Assembly: GCF_902497775.2 (NCBI RefSeq)
Contig: NZ_OZ024668.1
Location: 1,573,826 to 1,637,825, forward strand
Direction: 5' to 3'
Origin: Pseudomonas fluorescens
GTDB lineage: Bacteria > Pseudomonadota > Gammaproteobacteria > Pseudomonadales > Pseudomonadaceae
Length of the DNA: 64,000 nucleotides
Shown: piece by piece, positions 16,670 through 26,376 of the stretch
Position numbering within the stretch: position 1 is the first letter of the stretch
How the letters are laid out: the number at the start of each line of letters is the position of its first letter
Notes under the pieces: generated by a model
Database searches by the model: none
What the model was told of the DNA's origin: nothing
The model's input: only the letters and a program-made list of their open reading frames with translations
Position numbers and translations under genes: made by a program

Positions 16670-16700
16670 CCTCATCGCGTGGCAAGCCCGCTCCTACCGG
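16670..16700. repeat. REP-type element
   Basis: Contains the Pseudomonas REP-like core with GGCAAGCCCGCTCCTACC next to a gene end. Similar cores occur at 25357, 47437 and 55233. Confidence 0.7.
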
Positions 16701-16720
16701 GGCGGTGTGCGATTTGTGGT

Positions 16721-18058
16721 CTAGCGCATCTGGAACAGTTCCTGGTGGAAGTCTTTTGGTTTCAGCCCATGGGCGACCAGGTCGTCACGCAGGGCCTGGC
16801 CAAAGTCCGCAGGCCCGCAGTACCAGAAGCTCGCCTGCTGCCAGTCGGCAATTTCCTTGCGCAGGCGTTCGCCACTGAGCCGGCTATCCTGGCCAGACAC
16901 ACAGAGGTGCAAGCGCACGCCTGCAGCGGCCGCGTCGGCGCGCAAGTTGTCGATGGCGTCGGCTGCATACACGCCGCACGGATGGAACAGGTCGATACTG
17001 TGTTGCCGGTCCGGCTCCAGCGCCAGTTGCTTGAGCCGGGCCACGAAGGGCGTGATGCCAATGCCGGCACCGATCCAGACCTGCCGCGGCTTTTGGTCTT
17101 CGAAGGTGAAGCAGCCGTAAGGGCCTTCCACCGTCACCCGGTCGCCTTCTTTCAAGCGCGTTGGCAATTGGCGGGTGTGATCGCCCAGGCCTTTGGTGAT
17201 AAAGCGCAGTTGCGCCGCTTGCGGGTCCCAGGCCGAGGCGATGGTGTACGGGTGCGCCCCCTCCGACTCGGATGAGGTCACAAAAGCGAACTGGCCGGCC
17301 TGGTGCCCGGGCCAGCCCGCTTGCAGGCCGATATGAGTTTCCAGCAGGTTCGCCTCCGGGTAGTGGATCAGGGTCTGGATGTGGCCCTGGACCTTGCGCT
17401 GCTGGCCGATGCGCTTGAACAGTGCCTGGAGCGCCGCCAGCGTGCCGCCGATCAGCAGCAGGGCGGTGACGATGCCGATAGGTTGCAGCCAGTACTCGAA
17501 CTTGAGCAGCACCACGGTGTGGAACACCAGCACCAGGTAGAGTGCCGCCAGCACAGTGTGGGTCTTGGCGAACCAGTGGTACGGGAAGCGCTTGACCAGG
17601 GCCAGGATGATCAGCACGCCGATGGCGTAGAACGCCCATTCCCCCAGGGTTTCGGCCAGGCCGCGCTGGCTGCGCAGCGCCTGCTCGATTGCGCCCAGCT
17701 CTGGCGCCGCGCCGCCGCCCTTGGCCGGCTTGACCAGCCAGCCCCAGCCGACCGCCCACTTGGTGCCCTTGGCCCAGACCCAGTGCACGCTGCCGAACAC
17801 CAGGGCGCCGATGCCGAGCCATTTGTGCAGCCGGTACATCTTGTCGAGCCCGCCCAGCAGCGGTTCCGGGCGGCGCGGGCGCACGGCCAGCAGCATCGCC
17901 ACACTCATGGCGGCAATGGCGATGACGCCGGTGTACTGCACCAGCACCGACCGTAGCGAGAAATAGGTCAGTGGGGTCGGCACAAAGGTATCTGCCAGTG
18001 CCCATAGCAGGGTTAAGCCGATGAACAACGTCCACAACACTATCTTGATGCGCTTCAA
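16721..18058 (-). CDS. Ferric-reductase-like transmembrane flavoprotein
   Basis: A 445-residue membrane oxidoreductase. The N-terminal half holds six to seven helices of the ferric-reductase/NOX type with histidines in YRLHKWLGI, FGSVHWVWA, AKTHTVLA and LVFHTVV that may bind two haems. The C-terminal half (about 225-445) is an FAD/NAD(P) module: HPYTIAS for FAD, then WIGAGIGITPF for the nucleotide, and WYCGPADFG near the end. It should pass electrons from NAD(P)H across the membrane. An ANR/FNR-type site about 90 bp upstream suggests control by oxygen. Confidence 0.88.
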   Translation of the reverse strand: MKRIKIVLWTLFIGLTLLWALADTFVPTPLTYFSLRSVLVQYTGVIAIAAMSVAMLLAVRPRRPEPLLGGLDKMYRLHKWLGIGALVFGSVHWVWAKGTKWAVGWGWLVKPAKGGGAAPELGAIEQALRSQRGLAETLGEWAFYAIGVLIILALVKRFPYHWFAKTHTVLAALYLVLVFHTVVLLKFEYWLQPIGIVTALLLIGGTLAALQALFKRIGQQRKVQGHIQTLIHYPEANLLETHIGLQAGWPGHQAGQFAFVTSSESEGAHPYTIASAWDPQAAQLRFITKGLGDHTRQLPTRLKEGDRVTVEGPYGCFTFEDQKPRQVWIGAGIGITPFVARLKQLALEPDRQHSIDLFHPCGVYAADAIDNLRADAAAAGVRLHLCVSGQDSRLSGERLRKEIADWQQASFWYCGPADFGQALRDDLVAHGLKPKDFHQELFQMR

Positions 18059-18122
18059 CTCTACTCTCCACCGTGAATGGTGCAGACATTGTCGACATTA
18101 AGTGGGCAATTGCGGACATCTC

Positions 18123-18159
18123 TTAACTGGTTAACTAGTTAAATATTGATATGGATCAA
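18123..18159. promoter_or_regulatory. ANR/FNR-type box and TTAACT tandem octamers
   Basis: TTGATATGGATCAA at 18146-18159 matches the FNR/ANR consensus TTGAT-N4-ATCAA at every fixed base. Just next to it, 18123-18146 reads as three octamers TTAACTGG, TTAACTAG, TTAAATAT, and includes the 12-bp palindrome TTAACTAGTTAA (18131-18142). Both lie upstream of the ferric-reductase-like gene, 65-101 bp from its start. Confidence 0.65.
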
Positions 18160-18222
18160 TCAGTTAGCGAATAAAGTGAAATTTTTCGCTGGACTTTGCT
18201 GTGAACGTTACTCATTACGCCT

Positions 18223-19158
18223 TTAGCGGATCGCCACCGGGTTGATATTCACCTGGGTCGAGCCTTTGTACAGCGGCTGGCCCAGCACAAACAGAAACTC
18301 CCAAGCCTTGTCGCGCACCAGCGCGCGGGTGTCGATCAGTTCGAGGTTGTAGATGCCGCGCTTGGCCAGCATGAATTGGTTGACCGGGAACTCTTCGCCC
18401 GACGGGTTCGGGTACACCTCCGAAGCCCAGGTATCACCGCCAAAGGCGACGATGCCCTGGTCGGCCAGCCACTGCGCGGCGGGCATGTCGATGCCGGGTT
18501 CGGTGGCGAGGAACTGCGGGTGGTCCTTGCCGATCAGCTCCAGCCAGCCGGTGTTGAACAGCACCACATCGCCCTTGCGCAGGGTGATGTTCTGTTGCTT
18601 CAGCACCGCTTTGACGTCTTCCACGGTGAACACCGTGCCGCCGGGGACGATGGCTTTGCCGTAGTGGGCGGTCATGTCCAGCACCACGCCGCGGGTGACC
18701 ATGGGCGGGACTTTTTCGATGCCGAGCTTGGTGACGCCTTCGACGGTGACGAAGTCGGCGGCCTTGTTGCCGTTGTAGTAGACGTTGTCGATGCCGATAT
18801 GGCCGATGCCGTTGAGCTGGGTGCCGACGCCGGTCCAGCCGTTGACCAGTTCATCGTTGAAGGTGAATTTGTTTTTGCCCAGGGTCTGCCCGGCCTGTTC
18901 ACCTGGCTGGATGTTGTAGAGGTGGAAGCTGCGGTGGCGGAAGGCCGGGAGGTCTTTGCTGACCGGTACGCCGAGGGCGTAGGTCTTGCCGGTGGTGACC
19001 AGGCCGATGGCGTTTTTGACCCGTTCAGGGGTAAGCAGGTTGGCGGCGCCGATTTCGTCGTTGGCGCCGTAGGGGGAGGGGTGCCAGTCGGCGGCCAGGG
19101 TGGTGTGGCTGGTGATGGCCAGGGTTGTGGCGAGGAGCAGGGGTTTGAAGTGTTTCAT
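18223..19158 (-). CDS. Periplasmic cyclase-family (kynurenine-formamidase-like) protein
   Basis: A 311-residue protein with a clear signal peptide ending around TTLAADW. The body fits the cyclase family PF04199: GTQLNGIGHIGIDNVYYNG stands where metal ligands occur, with RGVVLDM and KGDVVLFNTGW further on. The usual THxDxPxH motif is altered to TQLNGIGHIG, as in some secreted members, so metal binding may differ. The substrate is unknown. It lies upstream of the ferric-reductase-like gene on the same strand, 164 bp away with a promoter region between. Confidence 0.8.
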   Translation of the reverse strand: MKHFKPLLLATTLAITSHTTLAADWHPSPYGANDEIGAANLLTPERVKNAIGLVTTGKTYALGVPVSKDLPAFRHRSFHLYNIQPGEQAGQTLGKNKFTFNDELVNGWTGVGTQLNGIGHIGIDNVYYNGNKAADFVTVEGVTKLGIEKVPPMVTRGVVLDMTAHYGKAIVPGGTVFTVEDVKAVLKQQNITLRKGDVVLFNTGWLELIGKDHPQFLATEPGIDMPAAQWLADQGIVAFGGDTWASEVYPNPSGEEFPVNQFMLAKRGIYNLELIDTRALVRDKAWEFLFVLGQPLYKGSTQVNINPVAIR

Positions 19159-19322
19159 GAGTCGGTCCTGTGCAAGTGAGGGGGCCGATTCTGGGGAAGG
19201 TGGGGTGGGGGAAAAAGCAGGGCTACGGACAATCAGTTTTGCGCTGGGGGCACGGATGGGTGGGTTTTGCTGTGCTACGGCAAGGCTGATAGCATTCGGC
19301 CATATTCTAGGGAGGGAATGCT

Positions 19323-19655
19323 GTGGCGCGTTGTTCTTATGGGCGGGTAGGGTTGGCCTTGGTACTGGTGTTGGCCGCGTCCACGGCGCTGGCGGCCAAC
19401 ACGCCTTGTTCCGGGCGCAAGGGTGGGATTGCCGGGTGTGATGGCGATCTGTTTTTGTGTAATGACGGGTCGATCAGTGCTTCTAAGAAAAGTTGCTCGG
19501 CGACCATGGGTGGCAGGGCGGCTCGGCCCGCGTTGCAGCCGTTGCGCGGGGCGAGTGAGGGCTGTGGTTGTGGGACCGGAAGCTTCTGCACTGGGCCGCG
19601 GGGTGGGGTGTATTGCCTGACGCCCAGTGGCAAGAAGAGTTATCGGCGGCGGTGA
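19323..19655 (+). CDS. Small secreted cysteine-rich protein
   Basis: A 110-residue protein from a GTG start behind GGGAGGG. A signal peptide (about 1-24, ending STALAAN) precedes a region with several cysteines ([39 protein letters not shown]), which suggests disulphides in the periplasm or outside. The repeated basic-Cys pattern [13 protein letters not shown] is familiar from small Pseudomonas secreted proteins of unknown role. The C-terminus is basic. Confidence 0.7.
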   Translation: MARCSYGRVGLALVLVLAASTALAANTPCSGRKGGIAGCDGDLFLCNDGSISASKKSCSATMGGRAARPALQPLRGASEGCGCGTGSFCTGPRGGVYCLTPSGKKSYRRR

Positions 19656-19671
19656 GATCGTGCATTGGCTG

Positions 19672-19720
19672 CTGGCCTCATCGCGGGTCAAGTCGAGTCG
19701 TCGCACCGCCGCTCCCACAG
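19672..19720. repeat. Degenerate REP-type element
   Basis: Resembles REP units (CCTCATCGCGGGTCAAG, then CCGCTCCCACAGGAG) with an interrupted centre. It lies between convergent genes. Confidence 0.5.
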
Positions 19721-19727
19721 GAGAGCG

Positions 19728-21854
19728 CTACACCCTGAACATCTGCATCAACCCCTGCTGATGATTGGCCAGCCGGTTCAGCGCCTGGCTGATCTGCGCC
19801 GATTCTTCTGCTTGCCCCGACAACGATTCGGTCACATCCCGAATCCCCGCTACGTTGCGGTTCACTTCTTCCGCTATCGCGCTTTGCTCCTCAGCCGCCG
19901 AGGCGATCTGCAGGTTCATGTCGGTGATCACTGTCACCGCTTCGCCAATACGCTGCAACGCCGGTAGCGCCTGTTCGGCCTGGACGACGCTGTCCTGGGC
20001 CTGGCGGTGGCTGCTGTGCATGGCGTCGACCACTTCGCGGGTGCCTTGTTGCAGGCCTTCGATCACCACGCGGATTTCATCCACCGAGTCCTGGGTGCGT
20101 TTGGCCAGGTTGCGCACTTCATCGGCCACCACGGCAAAGCCGCGACCGGCTTCACCGGCGCGGGCGGCTTCGATGGCGGCGTTGAGGGCCAGCAGGTTGG
20201 TCTGCTCGGCGATGGCGCGGATCACTTCCAGTACCGAGCCGATCTGTTCGCTGCGGCTGGCCAGGTGCTGGACTTCTTCCATGCCGGCCGTCATTTCATT
20301 GGCCAGCCGCTCGATGGCCTGGGTGGTGTTGCGGATCATGCTCAGGCCTTCGCGGCTGGCCAGGTCCGCGCCGCGTGCCGCTTCGGCAGCTTGCGCGGCG
20401 TTGCGGGCGACGTCCTGGGCGGTGGCGCTCATTTCCTGGGAGGCGGTGGCCACCTGGTCGACTTCGCGGTATTGCTGCTGCATGCCGGCGCTGGTCTGGC
20501 TGGCAATCGCCGCCGATTGGTCGGCAGTGCTGCGCGCATCCTGCACCGAGGCTTTGACGTCGGCAATCACCGGTTGCAGCTTGTCGAGGAAGCGGTTGAA
20601 CCAGTGGGTCAGCTCGCCGAGTTCGTCCTTGTTGGCGTAGTCCAGGCGCCGGGTCAGGTCACCTTCGCCGCTGGCGATGTCCTTGAGCATCGCCGCCACG
20701 CTCAAAATCGGCCGGGTCACGCCACGGGCGGTCAACCAGATCACCACCAGGCCCAGCACGGCCGCCGCCAGTGCCATCAGCAGGCTGCTGAGGTTGGCCC
20801 TGCTGTTGTGCGCATCCAGGCGCGCATTGAGTTCGATGGCCGGAGCCTGCAGCACCTGCTCCGGCACTTCCAGCAACACGCTCCACGGCTGCGCGCCGGG
20901 GACTGGGGCGAACGACTGGCTGACCTGCAGCAAGCCGTTATCACTGAACTGCGCCGCCTTGCCTGCACGTATCTGCGCGGCCAGGGCGCTGGCATGCTGG
21001 CCGAACACCTGCTCGAATTTCTTGCTCAGTTGCGCGGCATCGCGGCTATGCCCGGCGAGCAAGCCGGCGGGGCTGACAATGCTGACCTGGCCGTTGCCGT
21101 CGAACAGTTCCTTGCGCCCGTCCAGGCTCAGTTGCTGCAGGTTGTCGAGGCTGATGTCCAGGCCCATGACGCCGACGATCTTGCCGTCCTGCTTGAGCGG
21201 GAAGGCGATGCTGGTCATCAGCGGTGTACGGTCGCCGACGCTGTCGAAGTACGGATCGACGACACAGGCCTCGCCGGTTTCCAGCGGGCAGGTAAGCCAG
21301 CGGTTGTAGGCCGAGCCGTTGGCCGACAGGCTGGTGTCGGCGAGCATCGACTCGGGCATGGCTTCAGACTCCAGCTCGCCGGGCTTGGGCTGCGACCAGT
21401 ACAGTGAGAAACGTCCGCTTTCGTTGCTGCCGACTGCGGCTTGATCGCTGAAGGCGCTGTCCTTGCCGTCCAGGGCATTGGGCAGGAACACCAGGTACAG
21501 GCCGAGCAGGTCGGGGTTTTTACCCAGGGCCTTGCGCGCCTGTTCGGTCAGGTCCTGGCGCAGGTTGTCGTTGCCCTGGGCCTTCAAGAACATCACCAGT
21601 TGCGCGACGCCATCGCCATACAAATACGCATCGCGAAAGTAGCGCTGGATGTTCGCCGCCTGCAGTTGGGCCGAGGTGTGCAGGCGCAGCCGTGCGTTGT
21701 GGTCGAGCATCTGCGTGTTGGCAGTGTTGACCAGGGCGGCGCTGCGGCTCGACTGCATCAGCGTAGCCGCCATCAGCACCACCACGATGGCCAGCAGGCA
21801 CAGGCCGGCGAGCAAAGTGATCTTCCATTGAATCAGCAGGCGGCGCAGCAGCAT
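19728..21854 (-). CDS. Methyl-accepting chemotaxis protein with dCache sensor
   Basis: A 708-residue chemoreceptor. The start at 21854 has AAGGA upstream. TM1 is at about 10-33, a periplasmic dCache-type sensor at about 36-350, TM2 at about 354-375, then HAMP (376-430) and the cytoplasmic signalling domain. The hairpin tip [19 protein letters not shown] and downstream [10 protein letters not shown] are exact family features. The sensor has [13 protein letters not shown] and [10 protein letters not shown]. The ligand cannot be read with confidence. There is no C-terminal CheR-docking pentapeptide. Confidence 0.95.
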   Translation of the reverse strand: MLLRRLLIQWKITLLAGLCLLAIVVVLMAATLMQSSRSAALVNTANTQMLDHNARLRLHTSAQLQAANIQRYFRDAYLYGDGVAQLVMFLKAQGNDNLRQDLTEQARKALGKNPDLLGLYLVFLPNALDGKDSAFSDQAAVGSNESGRFSLYWSQPKPGELESEAMPESMLADTSLSANGSAYNRWLTCPLETGEACVVDPYFDSVGDRTPLMTSIAFPLKQDGKIVGVMGLDISLDNLQQLSLDGRKELFDGNGQVSIVSPAGLLAGHSRDAAQLSKKFEQVFGQHASALAAQIRAGKAAQFSDNGLLQVSQSFAPVPGAQPWSVLLEVPEQVLQAPAIELNARLDAHNSRANLSSLLMALAAAVLGLVVIWLTARGVTRPILSVAAMLKDIASGEGDLTRRLDYANKDELGELTHWFNRFLDKLQPVIADVKASVQDARSTADQSAAIASQTSAGMQQQYREVDQVATASQEMSATAQDVARNAAQAAEAARGADLASREGLSMIRNTTQAIERLANEMTAGMEEVQHLASRSEQIGSVLEVIRAIAEQTNLLALNAAIEAARAGEAGRGFAVVADEVRNLAKRTQDSVDEIRVVIEGLQQGTREVVDAMHSSHRQAQDSVVQAEQALPALQRIGEAVTVITDMNLQIASAAEEQSAIAEEVNRNVAGIRDVTESLSGQAEESAQISQALNRLANHQQGLMQMFRV

Positions 21855-22074
21855 GGTGGCGTCCTTGTTTTGTCTGTGAAAATAAGAAGAGTGACAGAAG
21901 CGTGTCAATTAAATTTTCACGAAGTGTTTCAGGTTTATGTCGAGCTTTTACGGGGTTTCTGGTCTGGATGGCTCTAGTTTGCTGGTTTCGGCGAAATTCG
22001 CCTGTTTATAAAAACAGACGGACTTAAGGCTATTTTTGTAGATCGCCGATTTTTATCGATAACATCCGCCGCAC

Positions 22075-23493
22075 CTATTGCCGCCGCCCATGCTTGACCA
22101 GCAGCTTTTCCAGCTTCACCCACAACGCCGCGTCGGTACTGAATGCGACGTTGAAGCGCATCCACCCGGTCGCTTGTGAATCGACCATGAACAACTGCCC
22201 GGGGCCGAGCATGATGCCTTGCTCCAGGGCGTCATCGACCAGCGCCGCGCTGTCGGCGATGGCCGGGTGGCGGGTCCACAGGTACATGCCTTCGTCGCCT
22301 TCGATAAAGCGCTCGAAACCCAGCCGGGTGAGCTGTTCGCTGACCTGCTGCTGAGCCTCGGCCAGGCGCTGGCGCAGACGTTTGAGGTGCTTGCGCCAAC
22401 GGCCATCAGTGATGGCGGCGTACACCACCCGTTCCATCACCTGCGAGGTGGTCAGGCCCGAGCGCATTTTCAATTGCAGCAGCTTTTGCATCAATTCGGG
22501 ATTGGCCAGCATGAAGCCGACCCGCACGTTCGGCGAGATGCTTTTCGAGTAGCTGCCGACGTACACCACCTGCTGCAGGTGATCAAGGCTGGTCAGGCAC
22601 GGCAGCGGTTCGCTGATCATGTCGGCGTAGAGGTTGTTCTCCACCAGGCGAAAGCCGTGGCGCGCGGCCAGTTGCAGCAGGCGGTGCAGTTGCGCCAGCG
22701 GCGTGCGCGAGGCGGTCGGGCTGTGCAGGTGCGGCTGGGTGAAGAACACCGTCGGACGATGGTGTTCGAGCAGCCGTTCGAGGTGGTCGAGGTCGTAGCC
22801 GTTGGGCGTGCGCGGTACGCCCAAAAGGGTTGCGCCCTGAAAGCGCAGGATGCTCATCAGGTTGGGGTAGCCGGGATCGTCCACCAGCACCACGTCACCG
22901 GGGCGCACCAGGGTGCGCACGGCCAGGTCCAGGGCCTGGCTGGCGCCGTGGGTGAGCATCAGCTGGTTGGGGTTGGCGACGATGCGCAGGTCTTGCTGCA
23001 GGTTCTGCGCGGTGAGGGTGCGCAGCTCCAGCAGGCCCATGGGGTCGCCATAGCCGCTCAGTTCCAGCACGCTGCTGGCAACCTGGCGCATGCCCCGGCG
23101 CAGGCCGTCTTCGAACATCCAGTCGTTGGGCAGCCAGCCACAGCCTGGTTTGAACTCAAGCTGGCGGCTTTCGAAGATTTGCTGCAGGTACCACTCGGAG
23201 TTGAATTCCGGCTTGCCCGGCGCCGGTTCCTTGACCTGACTTTCGATCAGCTCCACGGCCGAACGGTTGACGAAGAACCCGGCATTGCCGCGGCTGACCA
23301 GCAAACCCTGGGCGACCAGGCGGTCGTAGGCCTCGACCACGGTGAAGGTACTGACCGAGTAGGTGGCGGCAAAAGCCCGGATCGAAGGGACCTTGGCGCC
23401 GGGTTTGAGGGTCTGGTTCTCGATCAACTCCCGCAGCCCGTTGATGATCTGGTTGACCAGCGGGGGCGATGCGTCGGGTCGTAATTCAAGCAT
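22075..23493 (-). CDS. MocR/GabR-type GntR regulator with aminotransferase-like domain
   Basis: A 472-residue protein. An N-terminal GntR winged helix (about 5-70; KPGAKVPSIRAFA, VSTFTVVEAYDRL) is joined to a fold-type I PLP domain. The likely PLP lysine is in YVGSYSKSISPNVRVGFM, and VDDPGYPN supports the fold. It is divergent from the amino-acid permease across a 445-bp gap. By analogy with GabR-type regulators it probably controls that permease in response to an amine or amino acid. Confidence 0.9.
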   Translation of the reverse strand: MLELRPDASPPLVNQIINGLRELIENQTLKPGAKVPSIRAFAATYSVSTFTVVEAYDRLVAQGLLVSRGNAGFFVNRSAVELIESQVKEPAPGKPEFNSEWYLQQIFESRQLEFKPGCGWLPNDWMFEDGLRRGMRQVASSVLELSGYGDPMGLLELRTLTAQNLQQDLRIVANPNQLMLTHGASQALDLAVRTLVRPGDVVLVDDPGYPNLMSILRFQGATLLGVPRTPNGYDLDHLERLLEHHRPTVFFTQPHLHSPTASRTPLAQLHRLLQLAARHGFRLVENNLYADMISEPLPCLTSLDHLQQVVYVGSYSKSISPNVRVGFMLANPELMQKLLQLKMRSGLTTSQVMERVVYAAITDGRWRKHLKRLRQRLAEAQQQVSEQLTRLGFERFIEGDEGMYLWTRHPAIADSAALVDDALEQGIMLGPGQLFMVDSQATGWMRFNVAFSTDAALWVKLEKLLVKHGRRQ

Positions 23494-23938
23494 GGGGAAG
23501 CTGTGCCTTCAGGTGTGCGTAACGCCGGGCGCCTGCAGGAAATCAGGGTGTACTGCATCGGCGGCCTGTACAGTGCAGTGGATTTTTCATCGCGCTGTGC
23601 ATGGCTCTATGTGTCGGACATTTTTACATTAGGGGTCTGTTATCGCTAGCTAAAGCACGTTGAAGCAGTATGAATAATCACAATGACACAGATGCTTTTA
23701 CCCTTGGGCGCCGCCCAACCGCTCCTTGCGCACAGATGGCACTGACCCGCCATCGCGCCATTGCACCGTTCAATCCGACCAGAGGTAATCCGCTGGCCCC
23801 GTGAGCAGCCTCGCCGACCCATGACCTGGGCCGGGCGATTTCGGCTGCCCGCACGTTTACCGATTCGAATGGGTGAGACCGCTGTCACAGGCGGTCTCTC
23901 GAGTTTCCTTGCATAAAAAGAACACGAGGTAGCTACTG
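23494..23938. promoter_or_regulatory. Divergent promoter region of MocR regulator and permease
   Basis: A 445-bp region without genes. It contains an 8-bp inverted repeat GAGACCGC (23875-23882) with GCGGTCTC (23891-23898) in the permease leader. Similar short words CTGTACAGTG and CTGTGCATGG near 23568-23605 could be regulator half-sites. No promoter can be fixed with certainty. Confidence 0.4.
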
Positions 23939-25357
23939 ATGGACGCAACATCCACATCCACTTCCACAGCGAAGGTGGAGCACGAGAGCAAGCTCAGCGC
24001 TTCGCTCAAGTCTCGCCACCTGACCATGATGTCGATCGCCGGGGTTATCGGCGGCGCATTGTTCGTCGGCTCCGGCAGTGTGATTCACAGCGCCGGCCCC
24101 GCGGCCATTCTGGCCTACCTGGCCGGCGGCATCCTGGTGGTGCTGATCATGCGCATGCTCGGTGAAATGGCGACCTCATCGCCCGACACCGGCTCGTTCT
24201 CGACCTACGCCGAACGTGCCATCGGCCGTTGGGCGGGCTTCACCATCGGCTGGTTGTACTGGTGGTTCTGGGTGATTTTGATGGCCTGGGAAGCCTACGT
24301 CGCCGGCAAGATCCTGCACGGCTGGTTCCCCTCGATCAGCGTCAACGTGTTCGTGCTGGCCACCACCCTGGTGCTGATCAGCGTCAACTTCTTCAACGTC
24401 AAACACTACGGCGAGTTCGAGTTCTGGTTCGCCTTGATAAAGGTGGTGGCGATTATCTGTTTCCTTGTGGTCTGCGGGTTGGCGGTGGTCAACCTCTGGC
24501 CCAGCGGTGAAGTCCACGGCTTGAGCAACCTCACTGCGCAAGGCTTCATGCCCAACGGCATGGAGGCGGTGGTGGTGGCCATGCTCGGGGTGATGTTCGC
24601 CTTCCTCGGCGCCGAAATCGTCACCATTGCTGCCGCCGAGTCGAAGAACCCGTCGGAGCAGATCGTCAAGGCGACCAACTCGGTGGTCTGGCGGGTGTGC
24701 CTGTTCTATGTCGGTTCGATCTTCCTGATCGTCGCCCTGGTGCCGTGGAACGACCCGCTGATGGGCACCTCGGGCTACGGCTCGTACCGTCGTACCCTGG
24801 AGCTGCTGGGCATTCCCGGTGCCGAATTGGTGATGAACTTCGTGGTGTTGACCTCGGTGAGCAGCTGCCTGATCTCGGCGCATTACACCGCCTCGCGCAT
24901 GCTCTTCTCGCTGTCGACCCGTGGTGATGCGCCGTCGTTCTTCAAGATCACCCGTGCCGGTACTGGCGTGCCGGTGTTCTCGATCATCGGTTCGTGCTCG
25001 GTGGCGGTGTTCGTTGCCCTGATCAACTTCAGCGAAACCCTGCGCCCGAAAGACGTGCTCGACGTGCTGATGAACACCACCGGCATGATTGCCTTGCTGG
25101 TGTACCTGGTGATCGCCTTCTCGCAACTGAAGATGCGCCGCAAGCTGGAAGCCGAAGGCAAGCCGATCCGCCTGAAGATGTGGCTGTTCCCGTGGCTGAC
25201 CTACCTGGTGATCGTGTTCATCATCGGCTGCCTGGTGACCATGGCCTTTGTACCGGACTACCAGGTGCTGGTGTTCTCCACCGGTGCGGCGGCGATTGTC
25301 GTGGCCCTGATGGGCGCGGTATTGCACGTGCGGGCGGCGAAAAAAGCGTTGTCCTGA
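23939..25357 (+). CDS. Amino-acid permease of the APC family (GABA-permease-like)
   Basis: A 472-residue inner-membrane transporter with twelve predicted helices. The first helix carries the family signature IAGVIGGALFVGSGSVIHSAGP. Further signs are GEMATSSPDTGSFSTYAERAIGRWAGF and FLGAEIVTIAAAESKNP. GAGG lies upstream of the ATG. The substrate is probably an amino acid or GABA-like amine taken up with protons. The divergent MocR gene is the likely regulator. Confidence 0.92.
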   Translation: MDATSTSTSTAKVEHESKLSASLKSRHLTMMSIAGVIGGALFVGSGSVIHSAGPAAILAYLAGGILVVLIMRMLGEMATSSPDTGSFSTYAERAIGRWAGFTIGWLYWWFWVILMAWEAYVAGKILHGWFPSISVNVFVLATTLVLISVNFFNVKHYGEFEFWFALIKVVAIICFLVVCGLAVVNLWPSGEVHGLSNLTAQGFMPNGMEAVVVAMLGVMFAFLGAEIVTIAAAESKNPSEQIVKATNSVVWRVCLFYVGSIFLIVALVPWNDPLMGTSGYGSYRRTLELLGIPGAELVMNFVVLTSVSSCLISAHYTASRMLFSLSTRGDAPSFFKITRAGTGVPVFSIIGSCSVAVFVALINFSETLRPKDVLDVLMNTTGMIALLVYLVIAFSQLKMRRKLEAEGKPIRLKMWLFPWLTYLVIVFIIGCLVTMAFVPDYQVLVFSTGAAAIVVALMGAVLHVRAAKKALS

Positions 25358-25386
25358 AGCGCCCGACTTGCCCCGCGATGAGGCCT
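25357..25386. repeat. Partial REP-type element
   Basis: Contains CTTGCCCCGCGATGAGG, the half-core seen at 55250-55266. It lies between convergent genes. Confidence 0.5.
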
Positions 25387-26280
25387 TCAAGTAACCCGCA
25401 AAATCTCCCCCACCAGCCAGCCCAGCGCCCGGTCCTGACCGCGCTGGGCCAGGTGCACCAGCTCAAGCTCGAACGCCTCCAACGCAAACGGCAAGTCATG
25501 CAACTGCAACGGCAGCAGCGTGGCGAAGTGGCGTGCCAGTTGCGTCGGCAGCACCACGCACAAATCCGACGCCGCCACCAGGTGCGCCGCCTGCAGGTAG
25601 TTGGGCGTGGTGTAGACGATCTGCCGCGCCAACCCTTGCTCCCCGAGCCATTGATCGACCATGCCGCGCGTCTGCCCGCCATGCACCCAGAGGTGGCGCA
25701 GGCGCAAAAAGGTGTCCAGATCCAGCGTGCCGCTCACCTGCGGGTGATCCTTGCGCAGGGCAATCTGCAGGGTCTCGCTGCGCCAGTGATGGCGGGCAAA
25801 ACGCGCCGGAATTTCATCAAAACGCCCCAGCACCAGGTCCAGCTGGCCCCGGTCCAGCGCGTCCACCGGCAGGCTCGGCGCCAACGGGGCGATGTCCAGG
25901 CGCAGGTTCGGCGCGCTGTCTTGCAAGCGGCGCAGCAGGCCCGGCATGCACAGCTGCTCGACGAAATCGGTCATGGCCACGCGAAAGGTCTGCCGGCTCA
26001 GATGCGGGTCGAAGCTCTCACCGACATTGAGCGTCTGCTCGATCTGCTGCAACGCCGAGCGAATCGGGCCTTCCAGGGCCAGGGCCTTGGGCGTTGGTTG
26101 CATGCGCCGGCCGACGCGCACCAGCAACGGGTCGTCGAGCAGCTCGCGCAGGCGCGCCAGGGCGTTGCTCACCGTCGGCTGGCTGAGTGCCAGGCGCTCG
26201 GCGGCGCGCGAGACGTTCTGCTCGCGCAGCAGCACGTCAAGGATGCGCAGCAGGTTGAGGTCGAAGGTGTTTATATTCAT
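25387..26280 (-). CDS. LysR-family regulator
   Basis: A 297-residue regulator. The N-terminal helix-turn-helix (about 5-65: LNLLRILDVLLREQNVSRAAE, LSQPTVSNALARLREL) is followed by a substrate-binding domain. The start MNINTFDLN at 26280 lacks a strong ribosome site; a start seven codons earlier is possible. It is divergent from the 3-hydroxyacyl-CoA dehydrogenase gene with a 96-bp gap, so it is the likely direct activator of the catabolic operon that begins there. Confidence 0.92.
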   Translation of the reverse strand: MNINTFDLNLLRILDVLLREQNVSRAAERLALSQPTVSNALARLRELLDDPLLVRVGRRMQPTPKALALEGPIRSALQQIEQTLNVGESFDPHLSRQTFRVAMTDFVEQLCMPGLLRRLQDSAPNLRLDIAPLAPSLPVDALDRGQLDLVLGRFDEIPARFARHHWRSETLQIALRKDHPQVSGTLDLDTFLRLRHLWVHGGQTRGMVDQWLGEQGLARQIVYTTPNYLQAAHLVAASDLCVVLPTQLARHFATLLPLQLHDLPFALEAFELELVHLAQRGQDRALGWLVGEILRVT

Positions 26281-26376
26281 TTCGCAAATATCACGCATAT
26301 GAAAATGAAATTTCTCAAATAGTAGGCAGCTGCTTAGGGTGTCGGCAATCCTTCTTTTCGATCTGGGAGTGCCGGT
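26281..26376. promoter_or_regulatory. Divergent promoter of LysR gene and catabolic operon
   Basis: An AT-rich stretch in a GC-rich setting, with ATTTCATTTTCATATG and TTTCTCAAATAG. Several T-N11-A patterns of LysR boxes are possible, but none stands out. Confidence 0.4.

Noticed and set aside
18376..19179. Plus-strand open frame of 267 residues over the cyclase-family gene
   Set aside because: A shadow of the minus-strand gene: composition is Gly/Val/Asp-biased without a domain, while the minus strand has a signal peptide and family motifs.
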